Source of the DNA: Hyposmocoma kahamanoa
Lineage: Eukaryota > Arthropoda > Insecta > Lepidoptera > Cosmopterigidae
NCBI RefSeq assembly: GCF_003589595.1
Contig: NW_020654080.1
Coordinates: 1,994,616 to 2,058,615 of the forward strand
Length of the DNA stretch: 64,000 bases
Reading direction: 5' to 3'
Shown here: positions 10,907 through 22,302 of the stretch, in pieces
Position numbering within the stretch: position 1 is the stretch's first letter
Layout: every line of letters starts with the position of its first letter
Position numbers and translations under genes: made by a program
Notes under the pieces: generated by a model
Database searches by the model: none
Seen by the model: the letters and a program-made list of their open reading frames with translations, nothing else
Told to the model about the DNA's origin: nothing

Positions 10907-11295
10907 TAACCAACTTTATGGAAAGGTGGAGGTCCTCCATTCGACTGTATTTTTTAGTGTGTGTTTTATGGCTAGCAAATTAGGGAAAGAATCCGGTTTG
11001 TTAAGTCATTTCAATAAAACTTGACATATTGATATAATGAACTGCCTCCGTGGCCGAACGGTTACCATGCCATGACTGCCAAGCAGAGGTCCCAGGTTCG
11101 ATTCCCGGGCCGGAAGAAATATTTGTATGCCCTATGCTTATTTCTTCCGTGAGTTTGGATGTAATTTGTGGTTGTCTATGTGTGTGTCCATGGCACTCGC
11201 GACACAGGGTTTTCCTAGTGCGGGGCTATGTTGAGTGTGTGCGTTATAAACTGCTGGGCGAATTCCACATACTTTTGAGGTCAGTGTTTATTGTT
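10907..11295 (+). repeat. Repeat C copy interrupted by SINE B
   Basis: Repeat C starts at about 10907 (TTTTAACCAACTTTATGGAA), runs to about 11040, and resumes after the SINE near 11249 with ATTCCACATACTTTTGAGGTC, the family's 3' end. The central GATAACTC block is deleted. Confidence 0.6.
11041..11248 (+). mobile_element. tRNA-derived SINE, family B
   Basis: The A-box-like TGGCCGAACGG and the canonical B box at 11095-11105 are intact. The body matches the 10149 copy closely and ends at GTGTGCGTTATAA with only a short tail. It lies inside repeat C. Confidence 0.85.
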
Positions 11296-11761
11296 TTTAA
11301 AAAGTTATAATTACTTCATATAAATTAATTATTATCTTATTGTATTTGGAATTAACCACACGATAGTTATGGCAACGCATGTAATTTTTTTTCACATTTA
11401 AAAAAAAATGTTTGATTTAAAAATAACTATTCAAATTAAAATTCAAAAATCTTATTTCGGACCATGTCCTTAGTGTGTTAGTTACAAAAACTTATAGGTT
11501 ATGTTTGGGAAATTATTAATAAATACATCAGACATGAAAAGAAAAACTTCATCATATTATAAAGTAATCCCTGGAACTCATGTGCACTGAGTTCCAGTGC
11601 TTCCAAATAGCACAGCGTTTGGGAGTCAATTAAATTCACAAGGCTGTTGGAACTACCACGCACACGGCGCATCGGGGAGAAGAAGGATCTACTATCTACT
11701 AAGTAACTACGAACTATCACCGCGTTTATATTACTGACTGGTTAACTAATTCTTATATATT
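11296..11761. other. Unassigned AT-rich DNA
   Basis: No repeat was recognised. The minus-strand open frame at 11499-11720 shows no domain. Confidence 0.35.
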
Positions 11762-12335
11762 TACTTTTTTTATCAAACGTGCGCATTGGACCTCCATCTC
11801 ACCTGATGGGAAGTGATGATGAGGTCGCCGATGTAGCATGCACACCTAAGTAATGCCTATTCTCTCTCGCCTTGAAAAGGTCCAAGTTATAGCATTAGGG
11901 GAACAAGTCCACAAGTAGGGAATTTCACTCCCTAGCCGCTCGCCATGTAAATGTGGAAGCGAAACGCTTCGTTCGAATCCTGGGAATGTCCACAATACAG
12001 GGGTGGAATCCCAGCCCACGTCTAGTCCCCCGATGATGGAATCAAATTATACAATTCCATCGCACACTTTCCGTGATATATCCTGTAGAATACCGATAAG
12101 CAAGCAACTTTACGGCGGTGTTCAAGGCTCTGCAGCTTCACCTCTACTAATTCCGAGTCATCTATAAGCCTTCTAGCACGCTTGTCGATTGAATCCAAGG
12201 TGGCAGTAGTACAACAGTACTCCATACATGACCGGACTTGTGCTTGGTACAGCTGAAGCAACTGTCCCGGTGTGAAGTTACGCCTCACCTTGGAAAGGAT
12301 GCCAAGATTACTGGCTGCATTTTTAAATTTAGATT
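11762..12335 (-). pseudogene. CR1-like LINE ORF2 C-terminal remnant
   Basis: The frame at 12022-12288 (minus) encodes the post-polymerase region of a CR1/Jockey-type ORF2. It includes LLQLYQAQVRSCMEYCC, IDKRARRLIDD and CLSVFYRIYHGKCAMELYNL, a block order typical of lepidopteran CR1-like elements. A short deletion removes the residues normally between CMEYCC and LDSIDKR. Downstream coding continues in broken frames, with HQVRWRSNAH-like sequence near 11790. Upstream polymerase motifs are absent. Confidence 0.7.
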
Positions 12336-12479
12336 CAGGTTACGAAGACCCGTAAATACGTACCTTGCAGACTAACATACATAACAATGTAATAAAACAA
12401 TAATTACTATTTAATTATTTACACCTATTGTCTGCGACGTGTAACGCAATGTGAGTGTCCGGGAACCGGCTTCAAAAAC

Positions 12480-12826
12480 TGTTTTTATTATTAAGTCTAT
12501 GTGTGCATGCTTATTTGATATTATTAAAAAATATGTTACATCTAGTTTAGTCTATTGAAGTGCGTGTGAGTAAATGTATAATATACCTTTATTATGTTTG
12601 TATACCTAATATGTTTACCATATTGAATAAGTCATCATAAATAATATGATTGTACCTTTATAAGATGACATATGATTGTAAACCATTATATTTAATAATA
12701 AGTGAGTGCCCTCTCTACTTTGCTGTGCCCTTACAGGGTGTCACATGTACACTTACAAACCACTGTACGTAAATTATTAATAAGTGTGACAATGCAATAA
12801 ATAAATAAATAAATAAATAAATAAAT
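12480..12826 (+). repeat. LINE 3' end with AAAT-type microsatellite tail
   Basis: An AT-rich 3' UTR-like segment with GCCCTTACAGGGTGTCACATG ends in about seven units of AAAT at 12796-12826. Related CCCTTACAGGGCACATGT sequence follows a LINE coding remnant at 40170, supporting assignment as a 3' end. Confidence 0.55.
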
Positions 12827-13285
12827 GTTCGGCCGGATACAGTGAAACTATATTTATTTTTGTTACATGTCAACTTATATACAACTTGTGTTTGCAGGAA
12901 TAAATGAGTTATGAATTATTGTTTATTTTTTCTACCTGACACATGCGATTTAGTCGTACGACTGTATCAGGCCGTATGTATAGTACTTAAAGCATATTTA
13001 TTAAAGCTCTAAAGGCTGACAATAAAGCGCGAGTGTGTTCTGTGGGAGATCCCATCAATTTGAAAGCGCGAGTAAGTGAAAAGTAATGTTGCATGGCACT
13101 AAGGTCAAATTTTTACACAAATTTTAATGCTCACTATATTTGGGTTCGTCTTTGGTCAAATATTGAGCTATTAGGTTTTCACGATAGCTACAATAGGATC
13201 ATAAAAAATACATATATTATTTATGTTTGATCGACTTGAAGTTTGATATACTACTCGATGACATTACAATAATATGGTAGCTTTA
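12827..13285. other. Unassigned DNA
   Basis: No repeat or coding region was recognised between the LINE tail and the next SINE. Confidence 0.35.
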
Positions 13286-13463
13286 ACTGCCGCAATGGCC
13301 GGACGGTTGTCATGCCGCTCTGCCACGCACAGGTCCCCGGTTCGATTCCTGGGCCGGGAGAAATATTTGTATGACCTACATTTATTTCTTTCGTGAGTTT
13401 GGGTGTAATTTGTGGTTGTCTATGTGTGTGTTCATAGTACCCGTGACACTGGATTTTCCCTAT
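13286..13463 (+). mobile_element. tRNA-derived SINE, family B, 3' truncated
   Basis: The head carries a diverged A box (TGGCCGGACGG) and an intact B box at 13339-13349. The body stops after the GTGACACTGGATTTTCCCTA section and the GTGCGGGGCTATG part is missing. Confidence 0.8.
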
Positions 13464-13865
13464 TTCTATTCTATTTCAATGTAAAGGGGTTCGAACCATC
13501 GACCTTGTAATTAAAAAGCCACAGTCATTCCACAGGGTTACTACCGCGACACAGCTAAGTTTTTATGTATCACGAAAAGTACCTTAAGGACTTTTAAAGA
13601 ATTATTAATCAATTATTCTAGTTTGCAACCCTGTTTTTGTTTAACTTACCAATTATAGGTCAATTTTCTGGTTTGGGTAAGTTTTCTAGTATATACAGAT
13701 TATTATTTGTCGAAGTCTGTGGTTCAGAAAATACCACTGAAGGCACCAGAAGAGGAGGCTTCAATTTTTAGTTAGGGTCAATTTCGGAAAGTTTTCTAAT
13801 TTGATTCTGACCTCGGTATTTTGATAGTGTCCGGGAGTTACCTGTATTGCTTTGGTATTCAATGT

Positions 13866-14060
13866 TTAACCGACTACAAAAGTGGGAGTTCCTCAATTCG
13901 ACTATATTTTTTTTGGAAAGAAAAGGGTATTCAAAAAATTAATTTCAAAAAACATATTTTACCTCTAAGGGTGGCAAACTAGGGAATTAATCCAGTTTCG
14001 CGCACTTTCTGATTTGAATATTTGGCAAATAAGTGTAATTTCAATAAAAAAAAGCCGGAT
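13866..14060 (+). repeat. Repeat C copy with internal deletion
   Basis: It starts TTAACCGACTACAAAAGTGG and keeps ACCTCTAAGGGTGGCAAACT and the AATATTTGGCAAATAAGTG section. The GATAACTC region is deleted. Confidence 0.6.
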
Positions 14061-14762
14061 TCTGAGTACCAGAACAGCATAAGTAACTCCAAAAAAATTT
14101 AATTTATTCCGCAACGTAACGCCTGAATCTATTAATTACTTAAAATTGCTATCGGTGTTAGTTTGGTTTACTCAAGGATCGAACTAAAAATCCTTTATGT
14201 CCATCCACAAAGACAAGGAGTTCTACGAAATTGCCAACCAGTATAAAACATATAACGATGCTTATCAAAAAGGTTGTACAGCATCCTTGGTACCTCCTAC
14301 TCCTCAATGAATCACAGCTGTGCTGTTGGCAAATAAACCTGCGATAGCATCGCTTCGTCACGACTCGGATTCATTCATGATTCGTTATACACATGAATAT
14401 AGGTAGACTGGCTTAGTGAGTGCTATTGGAATTGTTTTGGAGTAGTTATAGTTTTTTTTCTTGAAGCCGTTTATCGGAACGAGGTTATAAAAAATGTAAA
14501 TATCCCATCAGGCTAGACAGCCTGTGAAGCTGTCTCGAGATTTTATGTTTTACGAAAAAAAAAAGATGACGATTGAGATGCAACATTACCGCCAAATACT
14601 GAACAAAGCACTACCTTGAAGCTGATGAAGTCAGTGCTGCAATCTTGATTGACACCAACGCGATGATATTTTGGCGCGGTATTTGTTATATGGCCAAGTT
14701 TATTGCTTAGATTTTGTAACACATTAGTTTGGTGGTCTCGTAGGATTTTACTATTTTGAGTG
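14061..14762. other. Unassigned DNA
   Basis: No repeat was recognised. A small stem (AGACAGC...GCTGTCT) lies near 14515-14535. The minus-strand open frame at 14158-14361 has a hydrophobic middle but no recognisable family. Confidence 0.3.
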
Positions 14763-15020
14763 TTTTTGGTATCAAGTGATGGGCTGAAAAAGTCTTATAT
14801 CTGGTGGTAAAAATCACGCCTATCCGTTACAGTTGCAGTGTCACTCACAGCTTTAAATCGTCAACATTTGAGAGCCGCTGCCACTGCACAACAGCTGCAC
14901 ATGTTACTTCGAGACAAAAATTTTCCACAACTATTATCCTTTAAAAGTGGAACGATATGATGACTTCTTACGTCGTGGTTCACTGGACGACCTCTTTCAC
15001 AAGGAGCTCTACTGCTCCTA
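14763..15020 (-). repeat. Dispersed repeat A, diverged
   Basis: The minus-strand copy runs from AAGGAGCTCTACTGCTCCTA at its 5' end to the ATCAAGTGATGGG end near 14771. Several blocks are strongly mutated. Confidence 0.6.
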
Positions 15021-17399
15021 GTTGGCGACCGGGTAATTTATTTTCGCTATTTCGTATTTCGCTCTATCTCCAAGAAAGAAAGTAAACAAACAATCTTTAA
15101 GGTATTTGCACAATATCTAAGTACTGGCATTCCAAACTCCCTATAAGGACCGTATCAGTGAATGGCGACGTTCTATTCAGTCGACTGCACACGCTATATT
15201 GTCTTTTGTTTTTGAGCTATATATTTAGAAAATTGTTTTGTGACCTTTTTAGAGCCTATTGAAAATACTACTGAGTGTAGACGAAGATGGAGAATGGACT
15301 GTGGACGAATGTAAAGAAAAGTAGGAAGCATGAGACGGTGGATTTCTTGACTCCAACTTTGGATATTGTCGAGGATATATTGTCAGAGCAGATTAAGGAT
15401 ATCCTTAAAAAGATCAATTCAACAGTAATAAGAATAACCGAACATGCATCAAAGATTGATGTGAATGGAGAAAGCGAAAGATGTTAGTTTGAAGCTACCG
15501 TAGCGTGAGACACGCGTAACAGAGGGCTTGTGGATGTTTTCAAACCCACTTATATCGAGGTCAAAGCACAAGAAAATATGCCATATAGTTACAGCTATAA
15601 TAAACACTGGTCCTGCACAAATGAGAACATCGTAAAACCAGCAAAGGGCTTTTATAAGCCATAAGCACTGCATTTTACTAGAAAGATAGTAAACATCAAA
15701 TTTATGGCCAACAAGAAATGAATTAGGATACAATGTCGTGATTACGCTCGAGTTTTGACGTTGATATTGTTAAAGACTTTCTGATTAGCTTGGTTGAGAA
15801 TTTTTTTATGCTATTCGATTCTCAGCGGGAGCTCTGGACAATTGAGCGCAGCTTAATGTGCAAGTTTACGTGGAAGAGATTGCCAGCAATAAAGCGGCCT
15901 ATAACCTTTTCTTTTATCTTATTTTGCTTCTGTATTATGTCCTTGTGTGCAATAAAGGTAACATGTTATAGTATTGCATTGTGTTATATTATTGTCCTTC
16001 GTTCCACATGATTCATGCTACCTTTTTTGACCTTTTAATAGCTACTCACTTTGATCTTCTCTTTTATTTGCTCACTGCATGCTATTTGCGGTCTTTCTCT
16101 TTTCTTCATTTTCACCATAATTATAAACTCTTTGAAGACAGGTACAATAGTCGGTATTACGTGGTGGACTATGGAATTAACCTTCTAATTGGACGACGGT
16201 ACCTTGCAAGTGCAAGGTACCCTCGTACTATGTATCGAAGTAGGTTCTGTGAATTCATAAGTTTATCCACAATGGTTTTCTCTATCAGATTTCTTTACAA
16301 CAATAATCTGCCTGACGGTCACGTCCATTACCTGATCCCAAACAATATTTAAATAATTCAGACTTTTCTATTACGTGGTTTATTTTGGTGTTTTAAATTT
16401 AAGTTATATTTTGTTGATGACAGTAAATGACATCCGCTTTGTTTACATGAACAATCTGGTCAATGCTGAGCGGAGATCATTATGGATTCCAATCTTCAGT
16501 TACTGAGTTTTAATTCATATTTTTTATAAGGAAATGAGACCAAATAAATATTTATTTCTTTTTTTATATTCATCTATTTTATATACTAACAGCAGTGGTA
16601 GTCTAGTTGGAGAAAGGTTGCTTCTCGATATATGTTTTGAACCTGTTATTTTTTTCGCGTGCTTTTAAACATTACTGGTTATGGCAGAACACGGCTGTGC
16701 AACCATTATTAACGATGTCAGTGGAGTTTGCAATCTTGTCTAAGTAATTTTGTTGATCGCGAATCTATTTGTACCAAACTGTTAGTCATTACAAATAATA
16801 GAGAGCGCTGTTAGAGGGTAATCAAGTGAGAGAATGATAGGCAGAGATAGAGAAGTATGCGTGAAAATTCAATTGTCAAGTGATGGCCTCGATGGCCCGT
16901 AGGACACTAGGTTTGATTGTGGGACAAATTTGGGGAACGGACTTTTGAAATTTGGTTTCGGTGTTTGGGGTAATAAGTACAGGAATTTTTCAGTTTGATC
17001 TCAAACTTATTTGTTGTTATATATGGTTATTGGTATGCTTGCCTATCATTTTTATTTTTTTATATGTGTGTAATGTTGAAATATTATGCATTCGATCCAT
17101 TTTAGAGCACGCTGTATGTTAATTTGTTGATTTTATTGAATTCATTTTAACGAACACAGATTTCCAAATCAGTTAACCCAAAATAATTATTTTTAAAACC
17201 AGCAAAGTCATCCAAGAGACTTACCTAATATTTTGCACATCATTCAGGTGTCATCATGTCCAGGCCATTGTGCAAACAAAACAACTGACCAGTATAAATA
17301 GGACTATGATCTTTTGAACGCTCAATTGATTAGTTACAATTGTGTAGAGTTGTGTTAATTATTTCTGTTACCGTATCGATAATTGTAACTGTATATTTA
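15021..17399. other. Largely unassigned interval
   Basis: There is no assigned repeat except the hairpin at 16198-16221. A 66-codon open frame starts at the ATG at 15287 with a mixed-charge, helix-prone product, and two frames lie at 15790-16352; none has a recognised domain. A sequence with weak tRNA-like spacing near 16590-16660 is not convincing. Confidence 0.3.
16198..16221. repeat. 11-bp perfect hairpin
   Basis: The arms GGTACCTTGCA and TGCAAGGTACC are separated by two bases, and pairing extends outward by about five bases with one mismatch. There is no T-run or coding context to suggest a terminator. Confidence 0.75.
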
Positions 17400-17635
17400 T
17401 AGTAGCTGTAGAAAAATTCGTCCAGTAAAGTAATGGCTGCTTACCTATTCCTAGGTGCTGGTGAAATCGCAGGCACATTGAACTTATGTCTCAGAGTGAC
17501 GGGCGCTGTCGCAGTGCGCCTCATAACTTGATGATTTCAAGCTCTAAGTGGCATTGCAACTGTTATGGGTAGGCGTGTCGCTTACCAACAGGCGTATGAC
17601 TTATTCATCTCGTCACTTGGCGTCATCAAAATAAA
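17400..17635 (+). repeat. Dispersed repeat A, diverged
   Basis: It keeps GGTGCTGGTGAAATCGCAGG, GAGTGACGGGCGCTGTCGC and TGTTATGGGTAGGCGTGTCG, and ends GTCACTTGGCGTCATCAAAA. Confidence 0.65.
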
Positions 17636-17944
17636 TCCATTAGTAAGCGGTCGACAATGTTGTCTTAAACACTCGCTATCAACCTAACCTGAAGAAGAAT
17701 TTATACGCATATAATCCTAGGTAATAAGTGCGTATAATTTCTTGTTCAGACTACCATAACTAATGTGTTGCCATCTTCAAATATCAAGATATTTCTATCT
17801 TTTTCGGTTTGGTCCAAAACTCTTTCCTAAGATTACATTATGAAATAAGTTAACAGGCCAGTAATTACCCTCCAAAAACGGAAGGTAAAATAAAAATTTG
17901 GTCTATAGTTTCACACAAAAATAAAAATCGCTCTGTGGTTTCAT

Positions 17945-18220
17945 TTTTAACCGCCTTCAAAAAAGTATGAGGTTCTCATTTCGATTTTTTTGTGTAGGTA
18001 ACGTGATTTCTCCGGCATTGTGAACCGACATGCCTAGATGATTCTTTTTTGTTGGAAAGAGGGTATCTCAATATTGGTCTATTTAAATTTGAAGAAAGTA
18101 TTCCAGCTCTAAAGGTGGCAAACTAGGGAATGAAACCGGTTACGCGCACTCTCCAGTAACCGATTTTAATATAACTTGGCAAATACTACGATCTAATAAT
18201 ACCACGAACTTTCAAGGTTG
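17945..18220 (+). repeat. Repeat C copy
   Basis: It starts TTTTTAACCGCCTTCAAAAA and includes GGAAAGAGGGTATCTCAATA, CTAAAGGTGGCAAACTAGGG and the TAACTTGGCAAATAC section, ending near CGAACTTTCAAGGTTG. Confidence 0.65.
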
Positions 18221-19257
18221 TTTTTTTTTTATATAAAATTTATAGTTCATACTAAATAAGGAACAAAAAATTAAAGGAGTGACAATTTTAAAGCGAATTA
18301 TAGGCGTTACAACATAGAACTTGAAGTTTTGAATCGAACAGATTGGAAACGTATAAATCCCGCCAAAATTGTAAGTTATATCCAAGAAAGTATATTTATT
18401 CATCGCTGGGAATAACAATTTGTTTCTTGAACGGTATCACACGCCGTGAAATTTAAAAAAACACGAACGATGCGAATTTTGTCTATGACACGTGAAATTA
18501 ATGGCGGCCTAGTTCTTCGAATTCCTATGGCGGTATTTACCTGTGACTTTAATTTATAACTTACGTACATTTGTGAACATTTAACAGCAATACCTCTCGC
18601 CTGCACGTCGATTTACACGCCCATTGAAGTTAGGACATTAGCGGATTGTCTGTGAAGATAATGAAAAAGTGAATTCTAGATTTAAAATAAAATCACGACA
18701 TTCGAAACAAAAAAAATACTAAAGTCCGTTACAACACTATTGTAACAATTAACGCATCCTATTCACGTTTGTAAAGCTCCACACACACCAGCCGAGAATC
18801 GAAGGCCGCACAATATCCGACTGAGATCGCATCCCACGACCCGCGGGTGGAGTTCACGTGGGCAAATGAAATCAGGTGTATCAATCATTGTACAATCATA
18901 TGTTCGTACGCCTCTCTAGTAACCGAGTGAGTACTTTAGTAACTACAAGCACGCTTGTAGACTATTTTGTGAGGAAGACAAAGGGTCGTACATAAAAATA
19001 ACATTCAATAACAGCACTATTTGTAATGTTTCTAGAGGAACGTATTAAGGCTAGGTAACAATTTTTATTTCTTTTTAGTTAAATTGTTTATTTTGTTCCT
19101 TTTTATTTCTTTAAGAAAAATAAATTTTAATGGCATTGCTTCAGTACTGGCAGTCTTTTCTAGTTCTAGTTCTTCTTTATTAATGTCTTACAAGAGCAGT
19201 ATTTCATACATTCAATTCTTGTAATAATTCCTGACAAGTGCAGTAACGGCGGGTAAC
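18221..19257. other. Unassigned interval
   Basis: A GC-richer patch at 18775-18860 is not shared with any other part of the window as far as can be seen by eye, so it may be single-copy DNA. No coding region was recognised. Confidence 0.3.
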
Positions 19258-19355
19258 CGATGGTTGCACGTCGCGTCCGATCGGCTTGTCTGGAAATCTT
19301 TGGGGGAGGCCTATGTTCAACAGTGGACCTCTTCCGGCTGATATGATGATGATGC
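19258..19355 (+). pseudogene. RTE-like LINE 3' terminal fragment
   Basis: The frame reads as the last residues of an RTE-like ORF (WKSLGEAYVQQWTSSG then stop) followed directly by an ATGATGATG tail. This ending is characteristic of RTE-like LINEs in Lepidoptera. Only about 30 codons remain. Confidence 0.6.
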
Positions 19356-19406
19356 AGTGCAGTATTTCATATACATTCAATTCTTGTACGGGTTCTTATT
19401 AGTAAT

Positions 19407-19835
19407 TTTTAACCGACTTTAAAAAAGGAGGAGGTTCTCAATTCGACTGTATGTTTTTTTTGTATGTATGTTACGCGATAACTCCGGTATTTGTGAACCG
19501 ATTTTCGTGATTCGTTTTTTGTTGGAAAGGGGGTACTTCCATAGTGGTCCCATTTCATTTTTAAGAAAATCATCCACCTCTAAGGGTGGCTGTTCACGCA
19601 CGAAAATTCATTTTTATAAATAGCGCCTAAATTTTACTAAAGAGCAATTATTTTAATGGTTGATTTTGCTATTTCTCCAATCCAAGGCGTTTATCTCTCC
19701 ATATATTTTGAGTAGTGAGAACCGATTTTTATTATCTCCAGTGTCAAGTCCTGTATAGTGGCGAATTTAAGGATGTTTCAATAAAACTTAGCAAATAGAC
19801 GTAATTCAACGTACTTTTGAGGTCGGTTTTTTTAG
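19407..19835 (+). repeat. Repeat C, longest copy, with terminal inverted repeats
   Basis: The copy runs from ACCGACTTTAAAA at 19412-19424 to TTTTGAGGTCGGT at 19815-19827. The reverse complement of the latter is ACCGACCTCAAAA, so the ends form an inverted repeat of about 13 bp with two mismatches. The interior includes GTTACGCGATAACTCCGG, a GGAAAGGGGGTAC block and CACCTCTAAGGGTGGC. No coding capacity was seen. Confidence 0.65.
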
Positions 19836-20904
19836 TACTCTGTACTGAGATTATTCTACTTGTTTTAAGTTAATAGTTGATCGTGCCATCTCATCTTGTA
19901 AAAGCGGTTCCAACTGAAAACCAGCGTTGCAGCAGGCGAGCTGTAATATATCCTGAGTTGAATCCGTTTTAGCTTATAGATATATTGCACTGCTATTGCA
20001 ATAGTGTTGTAACTCAAAATATGTGAAATTTAATATCATATCATTACTGAACGTAAAATTTCATTCTCTACACGTCAAAAAAACCGTCGTTAGAATATTG
20101 TAAGAGACAATCAAAAGATATCTATTTAACTCAAAAATGAGACACACTTTATGTGAGCTATTTCTGTCCAAAATAATTGTTATTCAAGAACATGAAATTG
20201 TTTTTTCCATTTTATTTTTAAATATATTTGAGAAATTGTTTAAGTGTCTATAATAAAGTTTAACATATCATAAATGTAGGATTGTGAACGGAATGAACGA
20301 TTTGTTTCTGAACGATAAAGTGTGAGAGAGAAGGATGAAGGTGACGGATGACCGATGACATTTCTCTTTAGCTATGGTTATTTTTATAATTCTTGAAAAT
20401 AAAAGTGAGCATATTAATTTTATTTCCATCCCATATAAATTTTAATGTTTTTTTTTGCGGGAAGTGAGTAATTAGTTTTTCATCGATTCTGAGAAAGTCC
20501 TCTTTTTGAGTTAATACACTATTGTGTTAACAGTGCGATATGCAATCATTCATTTGTTTTATCGGTTTTATTAGAATTTTCCTTAAGCTGAATAAACGTT
20601 TCTTCCTTTCTTTCTTTCTTTCTATTTTAACTTTTTTGTCACCGGAGCTGTGGGCCTACTCTCGTTCGACATTACTGTGAAATAAGTACTACTCGAACAA
20701 ATAAAAAAACAAAGTCAAGTATGAGGCTTCATTTGCGTCGAGCACCTTTAAATTTAGTCGAGTATTACTTAATTGTTTCGGATGGATGTCAGACGGAAGA
20801 CAAAAGTACTCACTGGCGCTAGAATAAATTTTTTTACGTGCGCATTATTTTTGTGATTTTTCTTTTCTTATTATTTCTCTAATTCGAAATGAAAATGTAA
20901 TAGT
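19836..20904. other. Unassigned interval
   Basis: The only structure noted is a short TTTC microsatellite at about 20600-20623. No coding region was recognised. Confidence 0.35.
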
Positions 20905-21790
20905 ACATTATGGCAGAGGCCGGGAAGTAAGGGATTGCTGGACGAGTATGAGTTACAAGGATGAGCGCCAGCGAGGCCTTGTATTAATACGTGTCAAGCA
21001 ATCCCCGTTCCCGCCGAGCCATATATAGAATTTTTCTCAAACAATGTGAGGAAATAATAAAAGACTAAAGAGAGGAAGATGTTGAATAGAAAAAGTAAAA
21101 AACAAATATTAAAAGTAATATTTTGATTGAGAAAAGAAAATTTTATTGTTTTTCCAGGCATATTAATAGCAGACTACTGAACTTCTGATGATGTGTTTGA
21201 ATGTGTATCTATTCCTATATTTTCGATATCGCTCTTCTCACTAGCACTCATTTTCGCGACCAAAACACAAAAAAGACGACAAAAAGCAAATGAATACCGA
21301 AACACTTTAATTTAAGTGTTACCGCCATTTTCTTTTTTTTAAGTTATGCATTACAAGTAGGTATTTTTAATTCTCGCAACTATGTAATACACTGGGCAGT
21401 TGACTGTATGAGTTTTTCTTTTGGCTGTTTACATAGTTCACTGTTAGTAGGTAGATTTAAAAGTTCAGAGAAGAGGACAGTAATGGATTTTTATACTTAC
21501 TTTGCAGGTCTTGGCCGGGAAGAAGTCGCACGACCCATAAATAACAAACTTTCCGTGTTCGTTTTTTGAAAGTAATGTAAACATTTCCGAATATCTTTGA
21601 GAAAATATCTTTATTCACTTTCACAAAAGAAACTTATATTTATATATACCTATCCTCACATGTTCTTGAATATAGTTTCGTTTGTGAAAATCTGGTGTCC
21701 ATACTAGGATTGACCTGTGTTATAGAGCATCAGGCTCTCACCCTTACACCTCTAAGCAGATGTAAGAAAGATAGGCATAAGACAGGAAGA
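20905..21790 (+). repeat. Unclassified repeat E/F, plus-strand copy
   Basis: Block E (20905-21130, with GAGGCCGGGAAGTAAGGG) and block F (21480-21790, with TTTGCAGGTCTTGGCCGGGA) recur in the same order and inverted at 29040-29945. The F 3' half recurs again at 49690-49870. Within F, one frame of both copies starts MQ(V/A)LAGK and shares PCSFFE, with stops in this copy. This suggests a decayed coding region, but no domain is recognised. Confidence 0.5.
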
Positions 21791-22069
21791 CAAATGTACT
21801 TGTACAATTGCAAAAGCATAAGACAAAAGGATACGTGTACTTAAACTGTTACAAAATAAGCAAATAATAAATTTTGTTTCTTTTAATTGGCGTCATTTGT
21901 GGTAATCAAATAAGTGTTTTTTTCTTTCTTCTTTCTTTCAAGAGGTACTCATAACATTATCTGGTACGTTCCTTTGTTAATATATGTTATAAGAACATAT
22001 TTTAAGACGAATAACCACATTACTGTCACATTAAATTCCATTACTGGCTCTTTAATGGCATACGTTCTA

Positions 22070-22165
22070 CCTTGATCATCGTCATCAATCAAAGCCCGAC
22101 TTCACCCACTGCTGGGTATAGTGTAGTTTGTGTCATCCACCACGATCTTCCTCATCTTGCTACAG
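22070..22165 (-). repeat. RTE-like LINE 3' end
   Basis: The plus strand shows TGATCATCGTCATCAATC followed by CACCCACTGCTGGGTATAG. This is the complement of the typical RTE ending with a stop codon and ATGATG tail. Confidence 0.45.
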
Positions 22166-22302
22166 GATGTTTTACTTTACACTATCTAATGTTTTTCGGT
22201 GCCAATAATTATTAAAACAGTGCTAACACTAAACAACGTGTGGCGCACGATAAGTTCCGAAATGAATGTGAAAAAAATTACTATAAATGGTCAGAAATGA
22301 AT

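Noticed and set aside
15287..15487. Small gene with helix-prone product
   Set aside because: It has an ATG and 66 codons with some protein-like composition, but no recognised domain, no second copy and no gene structure around it. It may be a retroelement ORF1 scrap.
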